Shown: positions 1-13,100 of the stretch, one piece after another
Numbering within the stretch: the stretch's first letter is position 1
How the letters are laid out: each line of letters begins with the position of its first letter
Origin: Rhynchonema sp. JSB1_4
Lineage: Eukaryota > Nematoda > Chromadorea > Monhysterida > Xyalidae
DNA: 64,000 bases
NCBI GenBank assembly: GCA_030248065.1
Contig: JASAMV010005842.1
Location: forward strand, 30,842 to 94,841
Direction: 5' to 3'
Position numbers and translations under genes: made by a program
Notes under the pieces: model-generated
What the model was told of the DNA's origin: nothing
The model's database searches: none
The model's input: only the letters and a program-made list of their open reading frames with translations

Positions 1-1168
1 TTTTTTTTAACTTTTTTGAATTTTTAGAAATTTTTTTAAGATTTACTTTTTTTTATTCCGGAGCACAAAAATTTCCGTTCTCAACGTGAAAAGTTGTCGA
101 AAATTTTTGTAAGTATATTTGATTGCACTTGAGAATATAGAAATAGTTGATACCGACCCGTTGTGTTCACAAACGGGCAGTAGCGAGGTTATATTTTTTA
201 CGATGAGCCAGATAATGCGACAATTCGCGTTTGGGATAGCCTGTCCACCATATGTACCAACATCTGTAGATTGTGGTATAAAAAGTGAAGGGAAAGTGAA
301 GTCACGGGAAAGGTAAATGATTGGCACATTTTTTAAGCAAAGTTACATGAAAACAGCTGCATAACCCGCGGTGTTGGAACGATAATTTTGGACTTCTAAG
401 CAGATTTGACTTCCTGGAATAACTGAATGCTCACATAATGACGGCTGCTTAGGTCGTATAGTAGAGCCACGGACTGTCTAACGTTATAATGACACTGTAC
501 CGATGCGAAATACAAGCGCCGCAGGCGATTTTTTGAGAAAAAAACAAGTAGAAACATGCATAAAAACATGCATTTTTACCACAAAAAGGGGGAAAATAAT
601 AGAAAAAAGTTGTGAAATAATAAAAAAAGTGAACTTACTTTTCTAATTTTTAAAAACCGAAAAAGTGGCGAGCTTTTTTTTAAAAAAAAATTTTTTTACA
701 AAAAAATTTTTACTTTTTTTTAACCCAACCCTGCATAGACATGTGCAAATGTATAGTCCAACCACGAGCTCATGAGACGACTTTTTTTGAAGTTGGCTTG
801 TGTGGATCCAATAATGTTCCGGCTCCACATGTTTCGGAAATAATAGAAAGAGAAACGCATGTATTTAGTAAAAACACACTCTCCATCTCGGTGCGTAAAT
901 TCCCTTTTCACTCCCAAAACATTTGTGTGTTGAACAACGTTGCTGTTTGCGTAAGCACGCAACAAATTGAGGTCAGCCAGCTCGAACTTGTCATCATCTC
1001 TCTCCGCCCAATCTCTTTCTTTTGCTTTTTGAAACCGTGTAACCCGAACATTTTTGAATCTGGCTGAGCAAGCTTTAAAAAAAGAGTCGTCTCATGAGCT
1101 GATGGATGGACCATACATACACATCGCATTGCACACAACAGGATAACGGCTGAAACAGACACCAAAAA
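1..1168. other. 3' flank of the plakin gene, no gene seen
   Basis: The left part (1-740) is AT-rich with poly-T/poly-A tracts. It ends in cccaaccctg at about 724-733, the right-terminal sequence of the CAGGGTTGGG transposon family. An inverted-repeat element follows at 752-1116. The minus strand has AATAAA at about 51-57, over 1 kb past the plakin stop. Confidence 0.5.
752..1116. mobile_element. Inverted-repeat MITE, GAGCTCATGAGACGACT family, copy 1
   Basis: The left end TAGTCCAACCACGAGCTCAT and a right end with AGTCGTCTCATGAGCT are inverted copies. The interior shares a block near 970-1000 (caaattgaggtcagcc) with the second copy at 59509-60262. No coding capacity is seen. Confidence 0.8.
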
Positions 1169-4100
1169 TCAAACCAACTTGACGTGTGTCTCATTCTTGT
1201 CGTCCTGTTTGCCCAGATGTGTGACGCGATGCGACGAGCGATGACTGCGATTGCCGCCGAAGTCCGTCTGACCTGCTGCGTCCTCGTAATGGCCGGAACT
1301 GAATGCAGCCAGCGATTATAGATAGTAGATTATGCTTGTTAATTGCATGTAACGGCAAACCACGACGTTTCGTAGCCTGTTCACAAAATGGCACGCCCAA
1401 CTATGCATGGCTGCTGCACGTTCTTGCGTCCCCGCCAAAACAATCCAAACGCGGTGGCTTTTGTTCATAATTCATTCTGTTGCCTCGACACAAAAGAAGC
1501 TGCGCGTTACGCCAACCTCTCTCTAACATACTGTACATATAAAGGCAAACTACGCCAACACGAGCCCGATTTCGAAGGTGGTGTGTATTCAAAACGAATA
1601 GAAAGAGAAAGTCATCATGCTCCACCTTGTATTCTTCAACCGTGCAACATTCCGCCCCAAATCAGCAGCGACGTCAGAACGTTTCACTATTCTGCCAGCT
1701 GCAAAATCGGGCTCGTGTTGGCGTAGTTTGCATTTACATACCGTCGCGTGTGCATAGCCCATTCGTCAAAGTTGGCCGACGGGGGCACCGGTACTCCATG
1801 TTTGGGTCGATGACGTGGCAACGTTGGCGGGAATTCGACGATCGGCTGCGGGCTGTTCTGTTGCGACGGGGGACTGGGCGGGGCACGATGCGGCGGGGGT
1901 AGCGGGGCTTGGTCGTCGATCACTGCAATTGATTGATTGGTTGAATATTGGTGCCGTGCACATGAGAAACAGCGTGTGTACAAACTTAGTAGCCCATTCA
2001 CACAGCTGGCTCACTCAAATCTGTGAGTTATCGCCACGAGTTTTGCTCAACGTTTGACAAACCGATATTATGGATGTAAATTGGCTGGATTGCGGCCACG
2101 TAACCGGCGTCAACAATATTTCCAAACGAACCCGGGAACAACTTTTGCGCATTGGACAAGGCCAAAAGTAAATCTCGTGATGCACAACACCGACCGCCAA
2201 TGCATACGACATAAACATTCTGAATTACGACATTTCTTCGATGTCACTCACATTTGGATTGACTGCGGGCGGTGCCAATCGAGTCGGCGCGACTCAGACG
2301 ACGCGAATCGCGGATATCGCCGTTCTAAATCAGGGTCATGATTACGCGAATTCTCAATTCAATTGACCATACGTACACGCGTCAACTACATTACAATAAG
2401 TCTCAAGGAGTAAATGCACAAAGTGACCGCGGTCACCTCTGTGTATCGCACATCGCCGCGACGCAGTGAACTTGAGAGGTTGCTGCCTGCACCACCATAG
2501 GGCAGCGTGTTGAACGTACGATCGGTCTCGGTGGATTGCTCGCGACTGCAAAATACAATATACTCTGACAGTTCTTTTGGGAGAAACTTTTCAACCGAGT
2601 TGCCTGATCCATAAAGCGCATTATGCGTGCACTGGCTACAGAAGTCACGTGCGACCGCTAGAGCCAGTGCACGCATCATGCGCTTTACGGATCAGGCAAC
2701 GCGTTGGAAAAGTTTCTCCTAAGGGCGGACTTAGGTTGAATCCGGAAACCGGAATCCGGAAATATTTCCGGAAAACGCATTATTTTTGCATGTAAATTTC
2801 TGCGTTTTCCGGAAATATTTCCGGAGTCCGGAAATGTTTTGTATTTTTGTATGCAAATTATTTCCGGTTTCCGGATTCCGGATTTAACCTTAGTTCGCCC
2901 TAAAAGAATTGTCAGAGCATACATACAATGTAGTTGCTGGGAAAGACAGGATATTTGTGCCACGCGCATAAGCACGCAACGCTCACTAATACAGCGTAGG
3001 TGCCCCTGTTGATCGCAGATGGACCCGAATTATAATTCAACTCACAATTATGCTTGGTGGTGAACAAACTTATTCAGGGAAAAACATATCGTTCCCCACT
3101 GAGTTCACCATACTAAGGATAGGAGGTACTGTACATATACGCTCCAGCTCCACACGGATTACACACACGTGCCCCTAGCCCCAGTGTCATCCACATCCAC
3201 AATGAAACATCACCCGACCGATGTCTGCTGCTGCTGCGTCGTGATCGCGACAGCGAACGTTGGTGTTGATCGCGAATCAATCCGTGCTGTTCGTTGCCCG
3301 ATGTCAACATCAATGGTTGACCGGTGCGATCTGTGTTGAGCATATTTAGGTGGAGTGAAACATCAGCTGATACATGGGACATCACACAAAGATGTGAATC
3401 AATGATTGTGGTATGCGATATATGTATATCAGCACTCTACGTTATAGTTATACATAGTTGTTGCAAGGACTTCGGATGTGGAATGGGCCATTTCAAACTC
3501 GGCATGCACTTCGCTGGCCACAGGGCTTGGTTGATGGGCCGAGTTTGGTCCAGTAGCCGAACGTACGTGAATTTTTGTTGAGGATACACGGTGTTTGTCA
3601 GAGAACCTTTATGATGATTATTGTAAAGCTTGTTTGTTGGAGGCGTTGACTCGTCGTTTTCAAACCAACCCGACTCTGACGGCAGCAAAGTGCACGCCGG
3701 CCCATGAATTTGAACGTGTTGTCGAACACCACAGTGTCGCTCGTTCATGGTCAAGGGGGATGAGAATTCAAAGACAAAATCAAAAGCGCACAAAATACAA
3801 CAACAAGAACAACAACAACAACAACAACAACAACACCAACCGCCGGTGCCAATCGCCTTCTCCACACGTCTGGCGGTCGCCGATTTCGACCGACTTCGAC
3901 TGTTATCATGTCGTCGCGTCGTGCGCACCGTTCGCTCATACTCCTCCACCCGGTGCGTCTCCTCCAATGGCGCTGCAACCACTTTCTTTGCCGCCGCTGC
4001 TGCCTGAATAATTATATGATATGATAGATGATTGAATAAAGCGTCAACAACAACAATGAATGCGAGAATGATGACGATCGACAAATTCCATGACAAAATT

Positions 4101-7100
4101 AGAGAGCGTAGAGTAACTGTTGGTTTCACATGTGAGCATACGATGATGTCATGAAATCTGACACACTGTTACGTCCAGTTTTCTGATCATGGCTGAGGCA
4201 ATCGAGTATCGAGCAACTTGGAATTCTCTGGCATTTGCGCATGCAATATGATCCAGTGACACATTCTCGAATGGGTAATTGTAACGTGGTTGACACACAT
4301 CGTTCCACGAATAGCTTCGTGATGAGTGACGCGTACCGGACTCACTATATAAAACAACTAATGCAGTTGGCGGTTGGCACGCAATGTGCGACAGTGATGC
4401 TGTGGGACGGTATGCGTCAACCATCTTACAATAGGCTGTTTCAAACACTGATACCGAGCATAAATTCTCATGCGGGCGACATTTAGCTGCAGATGTACAT
4501 ACATAGATTAACATGAATATAAAGACCAGGACCTGCAATGCAGCCAATCTGGCTCGTTCCTCCTCCGCGCGTCGTCTCGCCTCCTCCTCCCTCCTCCGTG
4601 CCTCCTCCTCCTCCGCAAGTCGTCGCAATCGCTCGGCCTCCCGTTCAGCCTCCAGCCGCAGTCTTTCTGCCTCAAGTCTTGCCCTTTCGGCTGCTTCCCT
4701 TTCGCGGCGACGGCGTTCTTCCTCCTCTCGCTCCCGATCCAATGCTGCCTATGCATGATGGGTTACGGTAGGTTACGGTATTGATATACGGTGCTCACAA
4801 GCAGTCAGGCGGGTAGCCATGCGCTTAGGAAATTTTATGCAATCGTCTCCGGATAAAGTTTGAATGTTAGTTTGACAATATGCACACGTCCGCTGCAAAG
4901 CGCAGAAATTTACACGCGGAGTTTGTTCCCAGTTTCTGGCTCGCAAATTCTTCCATGAAAACATTTTTCAGATTTTGGTCGAGAGCAACCCGCTGCCACC
5001 GTACTTTACGACACAACGGATGGGTGGTTGTGGTGTGGCACGCATTACGCTTTGCTGGATCAGTGGGATGCCGCTTCAGCCCCGAAGCCGTTGGTGACGA
5101 ACCCACCGGTCCACCACAAAACACCAAATGTTCGACAGAGCGCTTATATAGCCCCAAGGAAACATCAAGTGCGCACTTTCAAGCTTGGTGATCGATCTCG
5201 CCCTTGGTCAAGTCCGAGTGACGGTCGATACAAAGCAGAAAAATGTAGTGGCTAATTGGTTACACGCTACAATAACTTTCTGCGCTGGCGTGAAGACTTG
5301 TTCGTCGAAAGTTATAACAGCACAGTTTTACTCGCAACTCAAACTTTGTTGCGATCAGATTGAGAATCGCCTCACGCTTGGCTGATATTATACTGGTCAA
5401 CTTAAGTTGTCAAATCACTTCGTCAAGTCAAAGCAGCCCCGAGAGAGCTCGAGAAATCATACATGGCATTCGGGGTGAGCTGACGAAGTGATTTGACGAC
5501 TTCAGCTGACTACTGTAATTATACCCCTAATTCTCTAAATTTCTAAGTTCAACGAAGTCACGTGCGGCCAAAAGTGAACGGGCCCAATCACCATACATGT
5601 AAGTTTGCTGCCAGCCAAAAGAACAACAACAAGCCAGAGATCAGTGCGTCCCGTTATCGACCTGCTTCAATGCAGCCAATCTGGCTCGTTCCTCCTCCGC
5701 GCGTCGTCTCGCCTCCTCCTCCCGCCTCCGTGCCTCCTCCTCCTCCGCAAGTCGACGGAGTCTTTCAACTTCCCGTTCAGCTTCAAGCCGCATTCTTTCA
5801 GCCTCCATTCGTGCCCGCTCTGCCGCCTCACGTTCACGCTGACGACGATTTTCCTCCGCTCGCTCCCGATCCAATGCTGCCTATATTAAGCACGATGGGT
5901 TACGGTGCGTTACGGTAGTGGCTATGCGCGGATACGATAGTCAAGCAGGCAAAGCATGCGCTTACGGAGATGATTTGCTGCTACTATGGGTGATATTTTC
6001 CAAACGGTAAAGGCAGGGAAGGAGTCGACGTCAATGATAGACGTATAAATTTGAAACATCCACGTTAATAACAGGCAATGTTTCACGTTTACAGCCAGCA
6101 ACAACACTACAAAAACCTGTAGTAGCTGCAGACCCTATGTGGCGTCCAATAGGGTATAAATTTTAGCATTATTGACATCAATGTATTAGCTGCAGATTCG
6201 CTCGGACCAACAAGGACTAATATTGCTGTATTTGGTGTTTGTTGGCGTGCACACACCGGTCTAACCATATCGTCGCTGACGAGCTGACCCGGCACCCCAG
6301 CAGTCAGACGAAGCAGCTAGGGGCCGAAACTGCATCCCAATGATCCCACGCATGATGAGCGACCACAAGCACGCCTCCCCATCATATTATGACACGCTAT
6401 GAGCAAATTCTCAAGAGGTTATCCAAAAAATTTGAACATTTTACTGCAGTTGGCACATGGCACAGACATGAAGCTGATTGACTGAGTGACACACACGCAC
6501 ACATGTACACATGCGAAACATCAGCACGTGGTTGCATGAAACATCAGCATGGCGCATCGTAAAATGGTTGACACCAGCTGTTTCATAAAGTCATTTACGT
6601 ATGATTATCTGATGTCAACTGAACGCTGCAAGAGCAAGATGAAATTGCCTTCCCGGCGGGCCCAATGTCAACAAAACGAAACAGCGAAGTAGCGTCAACC
6701 ATTTTACAAACATCCATCATGACAGACAACAGCAGTGAAGACCAACCTGCTTAGCTTTCTTCTCGGCTTCCTCGATCAGGGTGCGACGTTCAACAATCAA
6801 GCTGATCAACGTTGAGAAACGACGATTCAATTCATCGAGCTCGCGTCGAACGATCGCCTTGCAAATTCAGGGTCAATGTTGACAACAGAATTGTACCTCA
6901 CACAAGTGCTGCTGCAAGTCAAACCTATTCCACTTCATTCGCCTGATAGTGAAGGCGATCAATAGAACGGCTGACAGCCGTCAAGCGTAGTGGTTGCGTG
7001 AATTAATTGCGTGACTATTTTCCGCTGTTCACTTTTTGACTGTAGTCAGGGAATTCAAGGTTTGAAGCTTGTCGCCTATAACATTTTGTACCTGTCCAGC

Positions 7101-10100
7101 TCTGTCCGGCGCTTCCGCCGCTCGCAATTGGCCGCGCGCGACCAACTCTTTGTGCACGCGACGAACGGCTTGTTCGTAATCGAGCAGGTGGTTGTCGTAC
7201 GTCTGAAAACATTGACAAAATTCGAAACATGAACATTGACAAAATTCGATAGAGTCTGTCTTAAGATCACGTGAGTGAAAGAAGGATATCAGAAGTTTAC
7301 TCACTCATATCAGAAGTTTTGACCAGCGTAAAAGTTCTTGATCAAATACACCACCTACATATGTATATAATGTGGTCAACCGTCTACGCTGGTCGAATTT
7401 GGTTGCATTGGTAAATCTCAAGAGTATCTTCAAGACAAAAAAATCATGTGTGAGCAATGCTGATCGCATCCGGTCACCAAGTTTGCCACCGCTTAAAATC
7501 GAATTCTGAATAACCAGTGCTCCATGTAATACCAACATTATGTAGCAGTAGCAAAATGTACAAGCTGTACGTATACACATCATGCACCCCTCGGATACAT
7601 ATGTATAATACATCCTCCAGGCGACCAGAAAAATCAAGTCAGCTTGCAAAATCATGCGCGCGCATTCCCACCCACAAATAACGCACTTTTGCTTCGCGAA
7701 TGAACTTCCCTCCTTCGTGATTCACGCGTTCAATATTGTCGGTTCGCTGTTGCAGCTGCGAATATTCGGCATTCAACGTCTCGATTTGCTCCTCCATCTC
7801 GGGAATTGTGTTCGCCGCTTTGATGTGACGCACCTGCAGGTGATGTTTCACGCATGTCAGGTTTTCAAATTATAATGATCAGAATGTCAGCTCATTTGCA
7901 GTCCCACCAGTTATGGAACCATGATCAACTTTTGCTGCATCCACGAATGGGGGACGCAGTTTTGTCAAGTTTCTGTCGGGCGGTTTTTGTATTTTGCGGT
8001 GGAGCTGCTTGCCTCACAAAGTTCATCTCTGGTGCTTTTGGTCGAAATTCGTGCGACGACTCTATGGTCAGCTGTAGCCTCGCCAAACAACAATATGTTC
8101 AGATTCTGTTTCCGTCTGCGTCCGCGCCAACAGTTGCCATAACTGACTTCATCACATTTCATTTCAATTAATCCATGCCAAATGTGACTCACCGTTTTCT
8201 CGACCCGATCCAACCAAGCAAATTCAATATCGTACTCGGACCGGTAGATCATATCGTACTGCAGCGCTGCTTCCGTGCATTTCAGACTGAAATCGCTTCT
8301 AAAAGTTCTTCTAATCTTCTAAAATCGCTGCTTCTAAAAAGCTTCTAAAATCGCTGCTTCTAAAAAATTTAGAATATTGATGTCACACACACGAGCATGT
8401 TTGTGGGTCTACCAGTGTATGAGCTCTACCTTCCTTTTCTGGCACACGCGTAAGTGAGCAGATTCGGAAATGGTTTCGTATCAGTATCCGTTTGTGTGAA
8501 TAGGCTAACATAGCAATCCGTACATAACCCAAATTTTGCCAAAACTATGAAAACCCTGTGGACCGTCAGTTGTGTTGGTTCGCAATTTTCAGTTACTACA
8601 TACTGACCGAAAATATGGGATCATGTCCGTCAACTGTGCAAAATCTAAGACAACAAGTTGATGTTTCACTAACCGATCGAGCACCTGCCTGCACACATTC
8701 TCCCATCGGACGGACAGGTCCTGTACGGCTGATTCCATCTGTGAAACATCACTGTGCTCGGGCACTCCCTGACGCATGTTGCTGGCGTGCTGACGCAACG
8801 ATGCGCTCGCACGTGATAACTCGTCCATGATTGGCTGTTTCTGCTGTAGCGCCACGTCGGTCTCCTAAAAAATAAACATGGGTAAGTTTGGTGGTGATGT
8901 GAATGTTGGTTAGTAGTAGACCATCTTTTGTTAACCGTTTTATAGCAACAAACTTGGTCGTCGTTTATGACGAATATTTCGGGATTTACGGTTGGCGTAA
9001 TGACTGTTTGTCATAATTTCTTGTGAAGATCTTGCACGCTGGTGGAAGCTAGTGACAGGACTATGACCACCATAAATGCCGTAACCGTCTAAAACGTTGA
9101 TTTATGGCTCTGCACCAGGTGTGGTGCGCTACGCGGGCCGAACCAAACCGACCACTCAATTTTGAAGCATAAAACACTTCCAGGCGCATAACCGCTATCA
9201 TTTTGATGCCGATTGCGGTGGAATCATAAAAAACGACAAAAATTTTAATGCCCCAGTGAAACATCAGCCAGCCAGCCGACCAGAATCTGCGAGTGAACAG
9301 TGCGCAATCGATCGAGATCAGACGGCAGCGCCTCATTTCCGGCCAGGAACATTTCGTGCTGTTTGATAATGTGCTCGGCTTCGTCCATGCCATTGATGAT
9401 CTGGTCCAGCGCTTTCAGACTGAAACATTGAGCTGCCGGGCTGAGACCGGGACTTTATTGTCAACTTTAAATATCAGTGCCGCATGTGTGACAACATACG
9501 AGCCCATACATCCAGGAAATTTATGTAAAAGGCATCGGCCTGACACCCGCGCTGTGTTTACACGCACAGCACCAACAATCTACATGTTGTACTCCAGAAG
9601 TCCCACAGAACCGGGCTGAGACAGGAACCCGCGCACACTCACCAGTCAACGAACAACTTTGACAGTTGCCACAGATCGTCCCAACGTTTGTTGAACTGAT
9701 TCATTTTGTTGTGCTGCGCCGGTGTCGGGTCCGGGATTTGACGAAACAATTGTTGAACGCCTGACACCGTTGTCTCCAGGTCCTGGTCAGGTAGAAACAG
9801 AACGAGTCGTACATGTCAAGTTGGAAGATACAGTAGGTGCCAAGCCCCTTTAACTACGGCAAGACAAAGACAAAATGTTGTTTGGACTGCGCATGTTGGT
9901 GGAACACAAATTTCGACCAGCGCATAATACGTTCCCCCGATCAATATTATGTATGAACAATCTTTTAGCCGGTCGAAATTAGAGTCGTGTTCCAATTCCG
10001 CCGCAAACAAATGGTTCAGTCCTTGCTTTGTCATAGTCCAACCTTGGTCCTGGCGATCAAATCACAAAAGTATGCGTATGAATCATTTCACAGGCGTGTG

Positions 10101-13100
10101 TGTGTGTGTAGTGTACCTGCAGTTTGTTCTCGAACTTTCGATGTTCGTCAATGACTTTCTGCAGATGTTCGTTCGACCGCGGCATCGGCCGCGACGTCCG
10201 GTCGTTGAGTTCACGCCATAGTTTGTCCAGATTAGGCAGCAGCAGACGCATCTTCTCGTCGAATTGTTTGCCGTATTCGCATTCTGCAGGATTTTTTTTC
10301 AAAATGTTGTTGCCGTGCGTATGAGCAAGCGTGACAGGCACAAACGACGATCAATATATCACTGGCTTTGGTCTTCGACACGGTCATGTGGCTGCTGTCA
10401 TAAGCGATATCCGAAGATTTACTGATATAGCACGACCTATTCCTCGAAAAACTTGTTCCCACAGAGCAAGTTAAAAAAGCGACGTAATCCGGACGCAAGC
10501 TCGTAACAGTTCGATTACCCGTGCTCGAAACAGTCCAATATCTGACGCCCGCCCTGGGCAACTCAATATCGAATGTTTGGTCCAAAAACAGGCAAACATT
10601 TGCTCATTTCCTTATTTTTTACATAATTTACTGAATGCAAGTCTTGTTAAACAACATGTGCACCAGACCGTTACATTCTGCGGCATCGGAAAACATTTGG
10701 CTCCAAGAAAAGTTTCCATCAAAATTCTTCTCTCAGCAAAATTGATGTTTTTAAATGTATCACTGGCTGTGAGCAGATAAACGCGGAATGCGGAAATTGG
10801 TGAGCAGATAAACGCGGAATGGTAAATTTCTGCATTCCGCATTCCGCTATCTCCTCACCGCGGAAGGGCGGCGGGGAGATGACAACTTCCAGCGTGCTGA
10901 CCTCAAAATGTTGCGTGTTAACGCAAACAGCAACTGAGAGGTTTGACTAAAAGCATAAATTTACTTGCAGAAATTCAAAATTCAACAAAGGTGAGCAGAT
11001 AAACGCGGAATGCGGAATGCAGAAATTTGCTATTCCGCTTTTATCTAATCGCCGCCTAAGTGTCGGGTGTCGGGTTCCGAAAAACGACGCATCTGGACGC
11101 AGCCGACACCGACACTTTTTTGGCACCAGACATCCGACAATCCTCGACCCTAACAGCAGATAGAGATAGGCCAATTGGCATTGCGAACCTGGCGGTTTGG
11201 CGGCCAGTTTCATCAGGTTCGTGAAATGATCGAGCGTGCGTTTGAGTTCATCCCGAAGTCGATTCGACATCGGATCATTATTCGGCAGTTCGGTGCACAA
11301 TTTGTGTACGTCATCCCTCAGCGCGTCCACAATCGCGTTCCGCTGGTCCTCCGCAATTGACAGAAATGTCTCCAGGTCCCAGCCTTGATGGATCAGGCAA
11401 AATTGTGCATAATGTTTGACAGTAGACGCTTCTCAATTTTTTTGCAGTTTTTTCTCCAAATTCTTAGCTTTTACCAAAGAATTAAACTTGGAACCTTATG
11501 AAATTGCAGTGTGTGCTGTTTTCTGGTTGCAACTGCAAGTGCCAGTTTCCGCCAATTTGGGCGTCGGTGCATCAGGTCACCATCAGTAGTTCTAGATCCA
11601 ACACTAACTGGCCAACATGCAATACCGGGTGCAATTCTGGGCTGAAAGTAGCGCGCGCGTGCACGTGCATGCGAAACTGTAACTTCCTAGCGGACAAAAA
11701 GTCGAAGTAACTTCTGTTTGCACGAGGAAGCTGCGTGCACGCGCACGAGCGGTCCGGCCAATCAGCTCGTGAGAATATGTGTTTCGTGAGAAAACGATGT
11801 ATGTGTATATGATGATATGATGATTTGCTCCTTGTGGGACGCAGTACCGCACGAAATACATAATCAACAATTTATTATTCCTGACGTTTCCAGTGCACCT
11901 GACACCCTTCTTCAGAAGTATGTGTAGTTGGGCCTTAAAATTGCACCCGGTACTGTACATAGCGCTAACTTGGGGTGTGTTTTCCAAAAATTTATCAAAT
12001 TAATGTTGGCAAAAACACGACGAGAAAACCATGGCGTAGTCCATCTATATGGCCAACTTCGGCCTTGCCCTCTAACCTTGGACGGTGCGCATCGTACTGA
12101 TGAGCACCCCGGCTCGCACCATCAGAGTTTTGGCCAGCCACAGTCGCCGCAAACGGTCGAATTCCGCTCTCAGTCTGTGCAGATAGTCTACCAGGCGATC
12201 GTCGGGCGGCGATATGCGGAACAACACTGACGGCGCCTGAACGGGCAGGGGGAAGGGCGACGTTTGGTTGGAGGCGGTTGAGGTACGTTGCGCGACGCGC
12301 GTCAGCGTCGGGGTTGTGATTTGGCTTTGCTTTGGTTTTGACTTGGTAAGGGTTTTCCGCATTATAGTAGGATTGATGCGGGCTCATGCGCCGATCTGAT
12401 TTTAGGCATCATACTGCAGGTTATAGATTCAACTGGCGCGCTTTATACGTGACCCGGACAGCAAAATTGGTACGCCACAGTCTAAGTTTGAGCCGAACCA
12501 ACCGTCGGCCCCCGCAATCCTGCAAACCCCGTAAATGTTTCAGCAAGGCAGTACCATGAAGCTGTGTGTCATAAGACGACGACGATGTGGGCACTAAAGG
12601 CACCAGAACGTGGCGCATGCACGTGGTTCGTTATAAACTCACAGCACTGTGCAATCCCGTACCTGTGTCTCACCACTGCTGCCACGCAATCGCCAGTTCA
12701 ACAGATTCGAATTGTCCAGCAGACGCAACTCTTGGTGTTCGTAGATGTTGGTCTGAAAAATGCGCGTCAATATAAACGGCACTAATATTCCGACTTCACG
12801 CCTCCGCCTTGCTGAATCAGGGCAGAATCGCACCTTATTGTCCTTGTACTCGGTGAGCGCTTGTGTGGCGATCTGCTGCGATCCAATTGGTTCGGCGCGT
12901 TTCCACATCGGTGAAACATTACGACTGTGGTCGGCCAGCGATTGGAGAATTTGGTCGTAACGATCCAACAGCTCGTTCACTTCCTGTACAATTATAGTGG
13001 CAAAAGTTTAAAAACTGTTTATTTTGTTTGATCATCTTTCTCATTTTTTATATTTCTATATCTTTTAGAACCCTCATTTTATTTTGTTCTGTATGACCCT

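Noticed and set aside
2577..2720. Inverted repeat gcattatgcgtgcactggct / agccagtgcacgcatcatgc as an RNA gene
   Set aside because: A palindrome of about 60-base arms is present (2590-2715), but it looks like another hairpin repeat; no tRNA or snRNA features were found.
3437..4129. A 230-codon minus-strand frame
   Set aside because: Only its part 3841-4003 is plakin exon 24. The rest runs through intron and the AAC repeat (poly-Cys).
10034..10053. Short block gaccaaggttggac before plakin exon 15 as an extra exon
   Set aside because: It does not fit the phase between exons 14 and 15, which join perfectly without it.
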